Assembly: GCA_015067215.1 (NCBI GenBank)
Contig: SVMW01000023.1
Location: forward strand, 1 to 32,098
Direction of reading: 5' to 3'
DNA from: Oscillospiraceae bacterium
Lineage (GTDB): Bacteria > Bacillota > Clostridia > Oscillospirales > Ruminococcaceae
Length of the DNA: 32,098 bases
The notes below the pieces were generated by a model that saw only the letters and a list, made by a program, of their open reading frames with translations, was not told where the DNA came from and did not search any database. Below, piece by piece: positions 22,855 through 30,117 of this stretch. Made by a program: the position numbers and the translations under genes. The stretch's first letter is position 1; each line of letters begins with the position of its first letter.

Positions 22855-24252
22855 GTGATAAGCAAAATCTTCAACCCTGTAAGTCTGCTTGGCAAATCCA
22901 GCCAAATTGGTGATTTGCCAAAAGCAAAAGAAATATTCAAGACAACAGTAACCGTTGCATGGCCTGCTGTTCTGGAATCGTTTCTTGTAAGCATTGTTGC
23001 TATGGTCGACAACATTATGGTGTCTTCGCTTGGCACATATGCCATAGCCGCTGTAGGGCTTACCACCCAGCCAAAATTTATATTTTTTGCAATCCTCATT
23101 TCAATGAATGTTGCGGTTTCCGCACTTGTTGCACGACGCCGCGGCGAACAGGACCGCAAAGGTGCCAACGATGTTGTGCGACAGGCAGTGATTATTGCTC
23201 TTGTGATTATAGCGGTAATTACATTTGTTTCCACTACCTTTGCAGAACCTCTGCTCCGTTTCTGCGGTGCGCAGGACGACACCATTGGCCCTGCAAGTGA
23301 TTATTACAGAATAATTATGGGCGGATGTGTATTCCAGCTTTTGTCCATGACACTCAATGCAGCACAGCGCGGTGTTGGCAAAACCAAAATTGCCATGACA
23401 ACAAACATGATTTCCAACTGTGTCAATGTTGTTTTTAACTATCTGCTTATCGGCGGCAACTTTGGGTTTCCCGCGCTTGGCGTAAAAGGGGCGGCCATTG
23501 CAACAGTTATGGGAACATTTGCAGCATTTTGTATTTCTGTTGCCTCAATTTTCCGCAAAGATGGTTATCTGCATATATCTCTTATGAAGGGCAGGCTGTT
23601 TGACGGCAAAATAATCCGCTCAATAGTAAAAGTTACAAGCGGTACACTTGCTGAACAGCTTTGTGCACGTTTTGGTTTTCTGACCTTCGCAATGATTGTT
23701 GCCAACCTTGGTACAGAAGCTTATGCCACACACCAGATTGCAATGAACTGCATGCATATTTCCTTCTCCTTTGGCGATGGGTTCTCGGTTGCGGCAGTTG
23801 CCCTTGTAGGTATGCAGCTTGGTGCAAAACGAAGTGATCTGGCAAAAATTTACGGTTATGCCTGCAAACGTCTGGGACGCATTTTTGCAGTTATCCTGTC
23901 AGGTATGTTCTTCTTTGGCGGCAGATATTTCTATATGCTGTTCAATGCAGAACCTTCAATGATTGAAACAGGCAGCATAATTACCAAAATTCTTGCGGTT
24001 ATATTATTCTTCCAGATTGACCAGGTTATCACCTCCGGCTGCCTTAAAGGTGCAGGCGACACAAAATTTGTTGCCAAGGTTGCTTTTGTAAGCATAGCCA
24101 TTATCCGTCCTCTCTCTGCGTATTCCTTCTGTTACATCCTTGGCTTTGGCCTTGTTGGTGCCTGGATTGGTACTCTTTGCGACCAGCTTTGCCGCAATGT
24201 TCTCAACGACAGACGCTTTAAAAGCGGAAAATGGACCGAAATTAAAATTTAG
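22855..24252 (+). CDS. MATE-family multidrug/metabolite exporter
   Basis: 465-residue polytopic membrane protein with about 12 helices. It has the MATE layout: the first repeat begins with AWPAVLESFLVSIVAMVDNIMVSSLG (about residues 36-61) and the second with VTSGTLAEQLCARFGFLTFAMIVANLG. The substrate is unknown, and Na+- or H+-driven export is inferred from the family. The start is GTG with AAGAGG 7 bases upstream. It has its own promoter inside a long inverted repeat and shares a bidirectional terminator with the convergent OhrR/MarR-type gene. Confidence 0.92.
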   Translation: MISKIFNPVSLLGKSSQIGDLPKAKEIFKTTVTVAWPAVLESFLVSIVAMVDNIMVSSLGTYAIAAVGLTTQPKFIFFAILISMNVAVSALVARRRGEQDRKGANDVVRQAVIIALVIIAVITFVSTTFAEPLLRFCGAQDDTIGPASDYYRIIMGGCVFQLLSMTLNAAQRGVGKTKIAMTTNMISNCVNVVFNYLLIGGNFGFPALGVKGAAIATVMGTFAAFCISVASIFRKDGYLHISLMKGRLFDGKIIRSIVKVTSGTLAEQLCARFGFLTFAMIVANLGTEAYATHQIAMNCMHISFSFGDGFSVAAVALVGMQLGAKRSDLAKIYGYACKRLGRIFAVILSGMFFFGGRYFYMLFNAEPSMIETGSIITKILAVILFFQIDQVITSGCLKGAGDTKFVAKVAFVSIAIIRPLSAYSFCYILGFGLVGAWIGTLCDQLCRNVLNDRRFKSGKWTEIKI

Positions 24253-24255
24253 ACA

Positions 24256-24287
24256 AAAAATCTCCGTGGAGTTCCACGGAGATTTTT
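24256..24287. terminator. Bidirectional terminator between MATE and MarR-type genes
   Basis: A 14-bp stem (AAAAATCTCCGTGG / CCACGGAGATTTTT, AGTT loop) provides T runs on both strands between two convergent genes. Confidence 0.92.
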
Positions 24288-24289
24288 AT

Positions 24290-24724
24290 TTACATAGCTT
24301 TAAGCAGTTTATAGAGCAATTTATAAAGTGTATACGCTTCTTCTTTTTCAAGCGGACAATAGTGGCCTAATTCATATGGAATTTCAACAGCCTTTTCTTT
24401 AAGTGCTTCGCCTTCCGGAGTAATTGTCACAATGAGAATTCTTTCGTCCAGGTTTGAACGCTGACGTGTGATCAAGCCTTTTGACTCCATTTTTTTAAGA
24501 AGTGGAGTAAGAGTGCCTGAGTCAAGGTAAAGATATTCACCCATTTCTTTGACAGTCACACTTTTATTTTCCCACAGTACAAGCATTGCTATGTACTGTG
24601 TATATGTCATATCCAGTTTATCGAGAAATGGTTTGTATTTTTTTATCACTTCTCTTGAACAAGCATAAAGCGGGAAACACAGTTGACCTTCAATTTTAAG
24701 CGCATCATATTTATCTTTACTCAT
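24290..24724 (-). CDS. OhrR-like MarR-family regulator
   Basis: 144-residue winged-helix repressor. The N-terminal LCFPLYACSREVIKKYKPFLDKLDMTYTQYIAMLVLWE and the following LDSGTLTPLLKKMESKGLITRQR and DERILIVTITPEG match organic-hydroperoxide-sensing OhrR proteins. They include the N-terminal reactive Cys (residue 15) and the Tyr residues that contact it. It therefore probably senses peroxide by Cys oxidation, though no ohr gene lies in this window. I chose the ATG at 24724 (GGTGA upstream); a longer reading to 24739 has no ribosome binding site. It is convergent with the MATE gene. Confidence 0.87.
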   Translation of the reverse strand: MSKDKYDALKIEGQLCFPLYACSREVIKKYKPFLDKLDMTYTQYIAMLVLWENKSVTVKEMGEYLYLDSGTLTPLLKKMESKGLITRQRSNLDERILIVTITPEGEALKEKAVEIPYELGHYCPLEKEEAYTLYKLLYKLLKAM

Positions 24725-24739
24725 ATTTTCACCAACCAT

Positions 24740-24973
24740 ATTATATCAAATGATTTTACAAATAAATATTAGCACATTTTTTATGCTTCTTCAAGCATAT
24801 CAAGCTGAACATTTGTTAAATTTATAACTTTTTTCTATAAAAACTTGTGGGGAATATTTAACTTAAAAGAGGCATTATGTCTGTTAAACTATATAAAAAA
24901 CACAAATACCATATTTATTATATTTTATAAAATATAATTGCACAACATGGTTTTCTGCATACTTTTTTCTGTG
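24740..24973. other. AT-rich intergenic stretch with a perfect palindrome
   Basis: No gene is supported here. It contains a 22-bp perfect palindrome at 24917-24938 (half-site ATTATATTTTA, no spacer) and a TTGCACA / TGTGCAA pair at 24938-24944 and 24971-24977. A 17-codon reading frame after AGAGG at 24877 is too short and AT-driven to call. Confidence 0.5.
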
Positions 24974-24980
24974 CAAAACA

Positions 24981-25009
24981 AAAAAGCCGTCCGGTTTGGA
25001 CGACTTTTT
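24981..25009 (-). terminator. Terminator hairpin, repeat unit 1
   Basis: Same hairpin as after the tRNA gene, with one change (GGACGACTTTTT arm) that makes a mismatch. Part of the first 190-bp unit. Confidence 0.6.
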
Positions 25010-25170
25010 GATGGCGGAGAGAGAGGGATTCGCCGTCTGCTGCAGCTACGCCTTGCATACTAACTGGCCATCGCTGCCGCTCAGGCTCTTTTGGCTGAAA
25101 ACAGTGTACCACACTGTTTTCTTAACGCCAAAACCCTCACGGGTTCGATCCCTCTTCAAATACAAAAACA

Positions 25171-25199
25171 AAAAAGCCGTCCGGTTTGGACGGCTTTTT
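25171..25199 (-). terminator. Terminator hairpin, repeat unit 2
   Basis: AAAAAGCCGTCC / GGACGGCTTTTT, 12-bp perfect stem with a 5-nt loop, followed on the minus strand by a T-rich run. Second copy of the tRNA terminator. Confidence 0.75.
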
Positions 25200-25360
25200 G
25201 ATGGCGGAGAGAGAGGGATTCGTCGTCTGCTGCGGCTGCGCCTTGCATACTAACTGGCCATCGCTGCCGCTCAGGCTCTTTTGGCTGAAAACAGTGTACC
25301 ACACTGTTTTCTTAACGCCAAAACCCTCACGGGTTCGAACCCTCTTCAAATACAAAAACA

Positions 25361-25389
25361 AAAAAGCCGTCCGATTTGGACGGCTTTTT
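25361..25389 (-). terminator. Terminator of tRNA-Ser
   Basis: 12-bp stem AAAAAGCCGTCC / GGACGGCTTTTT starting 3 bases after the encoded CCA on the tRNA strand, followed by a T-rich run. Confidence 0.85.
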
Positions 25390-25391
25390 GA

Positions 25392-25481
25392 TGGCGGAGA
25401 GAGAGGGATTCGAACCCTCGGTGCGTGTTACCGCACACCCGCGTTCCAGGCGAGCACCTTCGACCACTCAGACATCTCTCC
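25392..25481 (-). tRNA. tRNA-Ser (anticodon GGA)
   Basis: The minus strand folds into a class II tRNA: acceptor GGAGAGA / TCTCTCC, D arm with CTGAGTGGTCGAAGG, anticodon stem-loop CGCCTGGAACGCGGG with GGA, a long variable arm (TGTGCGGTAACACGCA), T arm GAGGGTTCGAATCCCTC, discriminator G and encoded CCA. The serine identity agrees with the long variable arm and the anticodon. The 3' part is duplicated twice downstream. Confidence 0.95.
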
Positions 25482-25597
25482 GTGTTCGACAGCTTTATTA
25501 TTATATAACGACAATCCGCAATTGTCAATAGAAATTTTTAAGAAATAAAAATTTTCTTGTATTTTGTCCTTTGCGCCCTGCCGCAAAGGTTATTTGC

Positions 25598-25626
25598 GTG
25601 ACTTTTTGCGGCTGTTTTGCTACAAT
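25598..25626 (+). promoter_or_regulatory. Probable promoter of the XRE membrane regulator
   Basis: GTGACT (25598-25603) and TACAAT (25621-25626) are separated by 17 bases, 24 bases before the start codon. An 8-bp hairpin (CCTTTGCG / CGCAAAGG) lies just upstream. Confidence 0.5.
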
Positions 25627-25650
25627 CAAAGCAGAAAACGAGGTGATTGT

Positions 25651-26427
25651 ATGCGTGATATAGGCAAAAACATCAGAGATTTACGCATTGCTCAAAATCT
25701 GACACAGGACCAGCTTGCCGAAAAACTATTTGTCACAAGACAGACCGTTTCCAACTATGAAAACGGCAAAAGCCGCCCCGATATTGATATGATTGTAAAA
25801 ATCAGCGAGGTGCTTGAATGTGATGTAAATACTGTGCTTTACGGGGTGCAGGATAATGTCAGGAAAACGGAATATATTAAGCTCACTGTATGTGCAGTGG
25901 TGACATTGGTCATTGTTGTGGCGTATTTATATCTTCGTCCTGTTACTATGCAGTTAAGACGGGAGCATTATATTATATCCTTTGATTTTCTTTTAGGTTT
26001 CACTTTGATACCATTGATATGGATGCTTACGGGCTGGACAGTTATGCAACTGGCATGTGTTGCCTTCAAAACAAGACTGCCTGTGCCTAAATGGACAAAA
26101 TATGCACGATATGCCCTGATTGCTTTTGTTATCATATTTTTCACTCTCGTCTTTTTTGCTCTTTTGCCTGTAACAGCAGATGATATAATTTATCTTTTGG
26201 AAAAATCAAAAGGCTTGTCGGGAGCTTATACCGTGCATTTTTCCGACACTTTGCTTGCCTTGCGTGACTGGGCACTTATAACTATACTGTACAAATTTAT
26301 TTATCCTGCCGATATACGCATACCTGTTTTTTTAGCAGTTGGTATTGCACTGTGGCTGTGCGGTTTTCCGAAAAACAATAAGCCCAAAAGCACCAATGAT
26401 GAAAAATCGGTTCAGCAGGGTGCATAG
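25651..26427 (+). CDS. XRE-family regulator with multi-pass membrane domain
   Basis: 258 residues. An N-terminal XRE helix-turn-helix (about 4-62, with LRIAQNLTQDQLAEKLFVTRQTVSNYENGKSRPDI) is followed by about five hydrophobic segments (roughly 78-97, 112-135, 150-175, 205-225, 225-245) and a charged tail. Similar HTH plus membrane proteins are common in Clostridia. The sensed signal and targets are unknown. The ATG at 25651 has AGGTGA 5 bases upstream; an upstream in-frame extension from 25564 covers the promoter and is not real. It is monocistronic and ends at a strong terminator. Confidence 0.85.
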   Translation: MRDIGKNIRDLRIAQNLTQDQLAEKLFVTRQTVSNYENGKSRPDIDMIVKISEVLECDVNTVLYGVQDNVRKTEYIKLTVCAVVTLVIVVAYLYLRPVTMQLRREHYIISFDFLLGFTLIPLIWMLTGWTVMQLACVAFKTRLPVPKWTKYARYALIAFVIIFFTLVFFALLPVTADDIIYLLEKSKGLSGAYTVHFSDTLLALRDWALITILYKFIYPADIRIPVFLAVGIALWLCGFPKNNKPKSTNDEKSVQQGA

Positions 26428-26466
26428 ATTTACATAATAATTTTATGTAATATAATTAAATATCAG

Positions 26467-26495
26467 CCACCCTTTTTGGTATAAAGGGTGGTTTT
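26467..26495 (+). terminator. Terminator of the XRE membrane regulator
   Basis: A 9-bp stem (CCACCCTTT / AAAGGGTGG, 7-nt loop) is followed by TTTTGTTTTG, about 40 bases after the stop codon. Confidence 0.88.
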
Positions 26496-26548
26496 GTTTT
26501 GTTAAAAATGATACAATATATTCATCAATTATTCTACGAGGTTTTGCA

Positions 26549-28273
26549 ATGGCTAAAAAAGTTTCCCGCACCTGTCAGCTGACAACCCCTTTTGAACAAA
26601 ACACCGTTCTGAACTGGCAGGAATATCCGCGCCCGCAGTTTAAACGCGACAGCTACATTTCCCTTTGCGGTGTATGGCAGCTGGCTGTAAAAAAAGCAAA
26701 TGAAGTGACACCTTTGGGTGATGTCACCGTGCCTTATCCCCCTGAAAGCAGAATTTCGGGCATTGGGAGAAATCTTGAAAAAGGCGAACAGTACATATAT
26801 ACAAAAAAATTCAACATTGAGGATAAATTCAATGCCGGCAAGGTGCTGCTGCATTTTGGTGCAGTGGACCAGCTTGCAAAGGTATGGATCAACGGCAGCT
26901 TTGCAGGTGAACATATTGGCGGATATCTGCCTTTCAGTTTTGATGTAACCGCCTGTATTAAAAACGGCGAAAACGAAATAACTGTTGAAGTAACCGACAA
27001 CCTTGATATTGACTTTTCCTTCGGCAAACAGCGCTACGACCGCGGCGGTATGTGGTACACCCCAATCAGCGGCATATGGCAGCCTGTATGGCTTGAAAGC
27101 GTGCCACATAATCATATCGAAAATCTGCGCATCTCCCCTGCCCTTGACAGCGTAACTCTGGAAGTTGCAGGCGGTGAAAATGAAAAAATTGTTGTGATAA
27201 ATACCCCTGACGGCAAGACGGAACACAGCTTTTCAGGCAACAAAACCACAATAAAAATTGACAATCCTGTAAACTGGACACCCGAAAACCCATATCTGTA
27301 CACCTTTACAGTCACAAGCGGTGATGACACTGTTGAAAGCTATTTTGCACTGCGCACAGTCACCATTGAAAAGGTTAAAGGACAAAGCTATATCTGCCTT
27401 AACGGCAAACCGTACTTTTTCCACGGTTTGCTTGACCAGGGATATTACAGCGACGGTATTTATACCCCTGCAAGCCCCGACGGATATGTGTGGGATATTC
27501 TGAAAATGAAGGAACTCGGCTTCAATATGCTGCGCAAGCATATCAAAATTGAGCCTGATTTGTTCTACTATTACTGCGACAAGTACGGTATGATTGTATT
27601 TCAGGATATGCTTAATGCAGGCAAGTACAATTACATTATTGACACTGCTTTGCCTACTGTTGGCTTTAAAAAAGGGTTCCGCCACACACCTACACCAAAG
27701 CGCAGAGAATTTTTTGAAAAGGAATGCCGCGCCGTGTGCGACCTTTTGTACAACCACCCTTGTGTTTGTTACTACACCATTTTCAACGAAGGCTGGGGAC
27801 AGTACGAAGCGGACAGAATTTACCGTGAACTTAAAGAGTATGAACCAAGCAGAATCTGGGATGCTACAAGCGGCTGGTTTATCGAAAAGGAAAGCGATGT
27901 TGTAAGTGAACATATATATTTCCGCAAAATAAAAATGAAGCCAAACACCGACAGACCGCTGGTGCTCAGCGAGTTCGGCGGATATTCCTACAAAGTCGAA
28001 GGCCACAGCTTTAATCTTGATGACAACTATGGCTACAAAACCTTTGACAGTGCCGAAACCCTGACAGACGGGTTATGTGCAATGTACACAGGTGACATTG
28101 TTAATGCCATAAAAACCGGTTTGTGTGCAACAGTACTTACACAGGTAAGTGATGTTGAGGACGAAACCAACGGTCTTGTTACTTATGACAGGAAGGTTGT
28201 AAAAACCGATAAAGCAAAAATGCTGAATATGGCAGAAACTATTTTTGCCGCTTTCAGAGAAAAGACAGAATAA
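26549..28273 (+). CDS. Glycoside hydrolase family 2 enzyme (beta-galactosidase/beta-glucuronidase type)
   Basis: 574 residues with the GH2 layout: an N-terminal jelly-roll sugar-binding domain (about 20-185), an immunoglobulin-like domain (about 190-275), and a TIM barrel. The acid/base Glu is in the FNEGWGQ motif (about residue 413) and the probable nucleophile is in LSEFGGYSYK (about 474). There is no signal peptide, so it should act in the cytoplasm on imported oligosaccharides. It is shorter than LacZ, without a C-terminal domain 5. Substrate specificity (galactoside, glucuronide, mannoside) cannot be read from the sequence. GAGG lies 7 bases before the ATG. No sugar transporter is adjacent. 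Confidence 0.9.
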   Translation: MAKKVSRTCQLTTPFEQNTVLNWQEYPRPQFKRDSYISLCGVWQLAVKKANEVTPLGDVTVPYPPESRISGIGRNLEKGEQYIYTKKFNIEDKFNAGKVLLHFGAVDQLAKVWINGSFAGEHIGGYLPFSFDVTACIKNGENEITVEVTDNLDIDFSFGKQRYDRGGMWYTPISGIWQPVWLESVPHNHIENLRISPALDSVTLEVAGGENEKIVVINTPDGKTEHSFSGNKTTIKIDNPVNWTPENPYLYTFTVTSGDDTVESYFALRTVTIEKVKGQSYICLNGKPYFFHGLLDQGYYSDGIYTPASPDGYVWDILKMKELGFNMLRKHIKIEPDLFYYYCDKYGMIVFQDMLNAGKYNYIIDTALPTVGFKKGFRHTPTPKRREFFEKECRAVCDLLYNHPCVCYYTIFNEGWGQYEADRIYRELKEYEPSRIWDATSGWFIEKESDVVSEHIYFRKIKMKPNTDRPLVLSEFGGYSYKVEGHSFNLDDNYGYKTFDSAETLTDGLCAMYTGDIVNAIKTGLCATVLTQVSDVEDETNGLVTYDRKVVKTDKAKMLNMAETIFAAFREKTE

Positions 28274-28331
28274 ATTTTTAAAATTTTAAACATATCAACT
28301 GTCACAAAATTAAATTATTGCAAAAACAAAA

Positions 28332-28377
28332 GTCATTCTGAGGAGTTTAAACGCCTCAGAATGACATATTTTTTTCT
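28332..28377. terminator. Bidirectional terminator between GH2 and SLC13-type genes
   Basis: A perfect 12-bp stem (GTCATTCTGAGG / CCTCAGAATGAC, 10-nt loop) is followed by seven T residues on the plus strand and TTTTGTTTTT on the minus strand, between convergent genes. Confidence 0.92.
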
Positions 28378-28378
28378 G

Positions 28379-29653
28379 TCAAATCAGCCCATACCCTATA
28401 ACAAGGCAAACCCAGGCTGTTACAGCACCGATAAATCCTGTAATTCCACCGATGCGCAGATAATCTTTAAAACGGTATCCTGCAACCTGAACAATAGTAA
28501 TTGATGTTGTTGCAACAGGTGTAGCCATTGCAAGTGAGCACCCGTAAACACATGCAAGTGCAATAGGAACAGGGTTGCAACCAATCTGCAGTGCTATCGG
28601 GACACCAATTGCTGTAAGCATTGAAACCAGAGAGCCGTTGGACATAAACTGTGAAAGGATAAAACCTGTAAAAAGAAATACCCCTACCAGGATAACCGGA
28701 TTTGCAACAACTGCAGAAAAATGGCTCATAAGGAAATCAACCACCACATTGCCGGCACCTGAAGAAACAAAACCTTTCGCCATTGCGAGTGCTGCACCAA
28801 GAACTATAACCGCCGGCCATGGCATATCTCTTGTTGCTTTTTTGATATCCACACAACCTGTAAGAATCAGCACAAATGCACCTGTGATTGCGATAAGACC
28901 AATATCCCAGTTGAAAGGGTTAACCATAAACAGCACAATACATGCCAGAAATACCGAAATTGACAGTGTTGCATTGCGCTTGTTTATCTGTCCTTCAGGC
29001 ATTTTTTTGATGTTGCCTTCAACTTCCGGAAAATCAAAAGATTTTTTCATAAAATCATACAGGAACAGCCAGAAACAGATTGCAATGACTGCTACCATTA
29101 CTATTGCAATTGGCGCAGGTGTGAAGAAATCAAAAGGTTCAAGGCCCTCATACACCAGCACTTCACTTGCCAGAAGCGGTGCTGTACAGCCAACCAGTGT
29201 ACCTGTGCCCCCAACAAGAGACCCCATTGCCAAAGGAAGATATGTATTCTTTTTAGTGATATGTCCGTGTGAAATTGACGCAAGTGATGCAATAAACGGC
29301 ATAAACAACGCCACAATTGCCGAGTTGTTTGCAAATGCCGAAAGAAATGCCGATGTAAGGAACACAACCACCACAAACAGTTTTTCTCTGTGACCAACTA
29401 TTTTCTGCAACAGTATGCCAATTTCGGCACCGATGCCGCTTTCGAGTATCGCTTCAGCAATAATGATCATACCCATTGTCAGCAAGCCAGGTGTGCTGAC
29501 AAAACATGCAAACGCATCTTCTACTGTAAGAATATTGCAGTATATAAGTGCAAACATACCGATAAGTGAAGTAACCGCTACATCAAACCGTTCGGTTATA
29601 TAAAGAATAATAACAATCCCTATTATAATAAGTGCTATTGTGCTCTGTGCCAT
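28379..29653 (-). CDS. SLC13/DASS-family anion transporter
   Basis: 424-residue integral membrane protein with about 11 helices, related to Na+-dependent di- and tricarboxylate or sulfate transporters. It shows the inverted-repeat layout with two hairpin-type motifs: FANNSAIVALFMPF (about 108-121) and FMSNGSLVSMLTAIGVP (about 344-360), plus LVGGTGTLVGCTAPLL. The substrate is not determined; a dicarboxylate, sulfate or other anion is possible. The ATG has AGGAG 8 bases upstream. It is monocistronic, with a long leader containing inverted repeats and a clear promoter. Confidence 0.88.
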   Translation of the reverse strand: MAQSTIALIIIGIVIILYITERFDVAVTSLIGMFALIYCNILTVEDAFACFVSTPGLLTMGMIIIAEAILESGIGAEIGILLQKIVGHREKLFVVVVFLTSAFLSAFANNSAIVALFMPFIASLASISHGHITKKNTYLPLAMGSLVGGTGTLVGCTAPLLASEVLVYEGLEPFDFFTPAPIAIVMVAVIAICFWLFLYDFMKKSFDFPEVEGNIKKMPEGQINKRNATLSISVFLACIVLFMVNPFNWDIGLIAITGAFVLILTGCVDIKKATRDMPWPAVIVLGAALAMAKGFVSSGAGNVVVDFLMSHFSAVVANPVILVGVFLFTGFILSQFMSNGSLVSMLTAIGVPIALQIGCNPVPIALACVYGCSLAMATPVATTSITIVQVAGYRFKDYLRIGGITGFIGAVTAWVCLVIGYGLI

Positions 29654-29681
29654 ATTTATTTCTCCTCTTATGAAAGTCCGC

Positions 29682-29726
29682 CATTTTATATGTGAGGTGA
29701 TATATATCCGGATATCATATAAAATG
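29682..29726. promoter_or_regulatory. Nested inverted repeats in the SLC13 gene leader
   Basis: CATTTTATAT (29682-29691) and ATATAAAATG (29717-29726) form perfect 10-base arms. Inside them lies the 12-bp palindrome ATATCCGGATAT (29704-29715). They sit between the promoter and the start codon, so they could be an operator or leader RNA structure. Confidence 0.5.
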
Positions 29727-29737
29727 CTTATATAAAT

Positions 29738-29766
29738 ATATTACTAAATATTATTGAACCCGTCAA
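29738..29766 (-). promoter_or_regulatory. Promoter of the SLC13-type transporter gene
   Basis: On the minus strand TTGACG (29766-29761) is followed after 17 bases by TAATAT (29743-29738). It predicts a leader of about 75 bases. Confidence 0.7.
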
Positions 29767-29998
29767 TTTCACACAAAAAACATTCACAAAAAATTTATAC
29801 TTCATAAAATTTTGCGTAATACATATATCAGCAACAGATTGATAACTATTCTATAATTTGTTTGCGATATAATTGCAGAAATAAAAAGTAATATAACACG
29901 GCTGTACAGACAATACTTTACAGGTAATATCACTTTTTAAATAAATATAATTATATATTTTCAAATATTACATTATTGTTTCAGCCTTGTATGTATTG
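29767..29998. other. AT-rich intergenic stretch between divergent genes
   Basis: The gene-free interval 29654-30117 holds the two divergent promoters and the inverted repeats at its left side. In this central part I see only AT-rich sequence with scattered TATAAT-like boxes and no supported gene or RNA. Confidence 0.5.
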
Positions 29999-30027
29999 TT
30001 GTAATAATTACATTTTTGTAGTATAAT
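29999..30027 (+). promoter_or_regulatory. Promoter of the pseudokinase-PASTA gene
   Basis: TTGTAA (29999-30004) and a perfect TATAAT (30022-30027) are spaced by 17 bases. The leader of about 85 bases can form a hairpin (GAAAATGA / TCATTTTC) and a GATTCAG / CTGAATC pair. Confidence 0.65.
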
Positions 30028-30117
30028 TATACTGTTATAAATAAAGTATCTATGTTTGAAAATGATTCAGTTTCATTTTCACTGCTGCTTTATATTTGCT
30101 GAATCGGGAGAAAAGTT

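Larger units (their letters stand above)
24974..25416 (-). repeat. 190-bp tandem repeat derived from the tRNA-Ser 3' end
   Basis: Two full 190-bp units (24981-25170 and 25171-25360) differ at only 5 positions. A third partial unit (25361-25412) runs into the tRNA-Ser gene. Read on the tRNA strand, each unit holds the last 21 or so bases of the tRNA including CCA, a terminator hairpin, and a roughly 115-bp insert with a nested hairpin. Plus-strand reading frames at 24996-25253 and 25186-25548 arise from the repeat and the tRNA and are not genes. Confidence 0.9.

Noticed and set aside
24877-24930. 17-codon frame after an AGAGG site
   Set aside because: Too short, AT-rich, and overlaps the palindrome; no further support.
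24996-25253. Plus-strand reading frame of 85 codons
   Set aside because: It consists entirely of the 190-bp repeat; its translation includes the GGERGIR-type phrase that arises from reading antisense through tRNA 3' ends. No ribosome binding site.
24974-25416. CRISPR array
   Set aside because: The repeated unit is 190 bp with near-identical 'spacers' and contains tRNA sequence; no cas genes are present.
25186-25548. Plus-strand reading frame of 120 codons
   Set aside because: It runs antisense through the tRNA-Ser gene and repeat, so it is an artefact.
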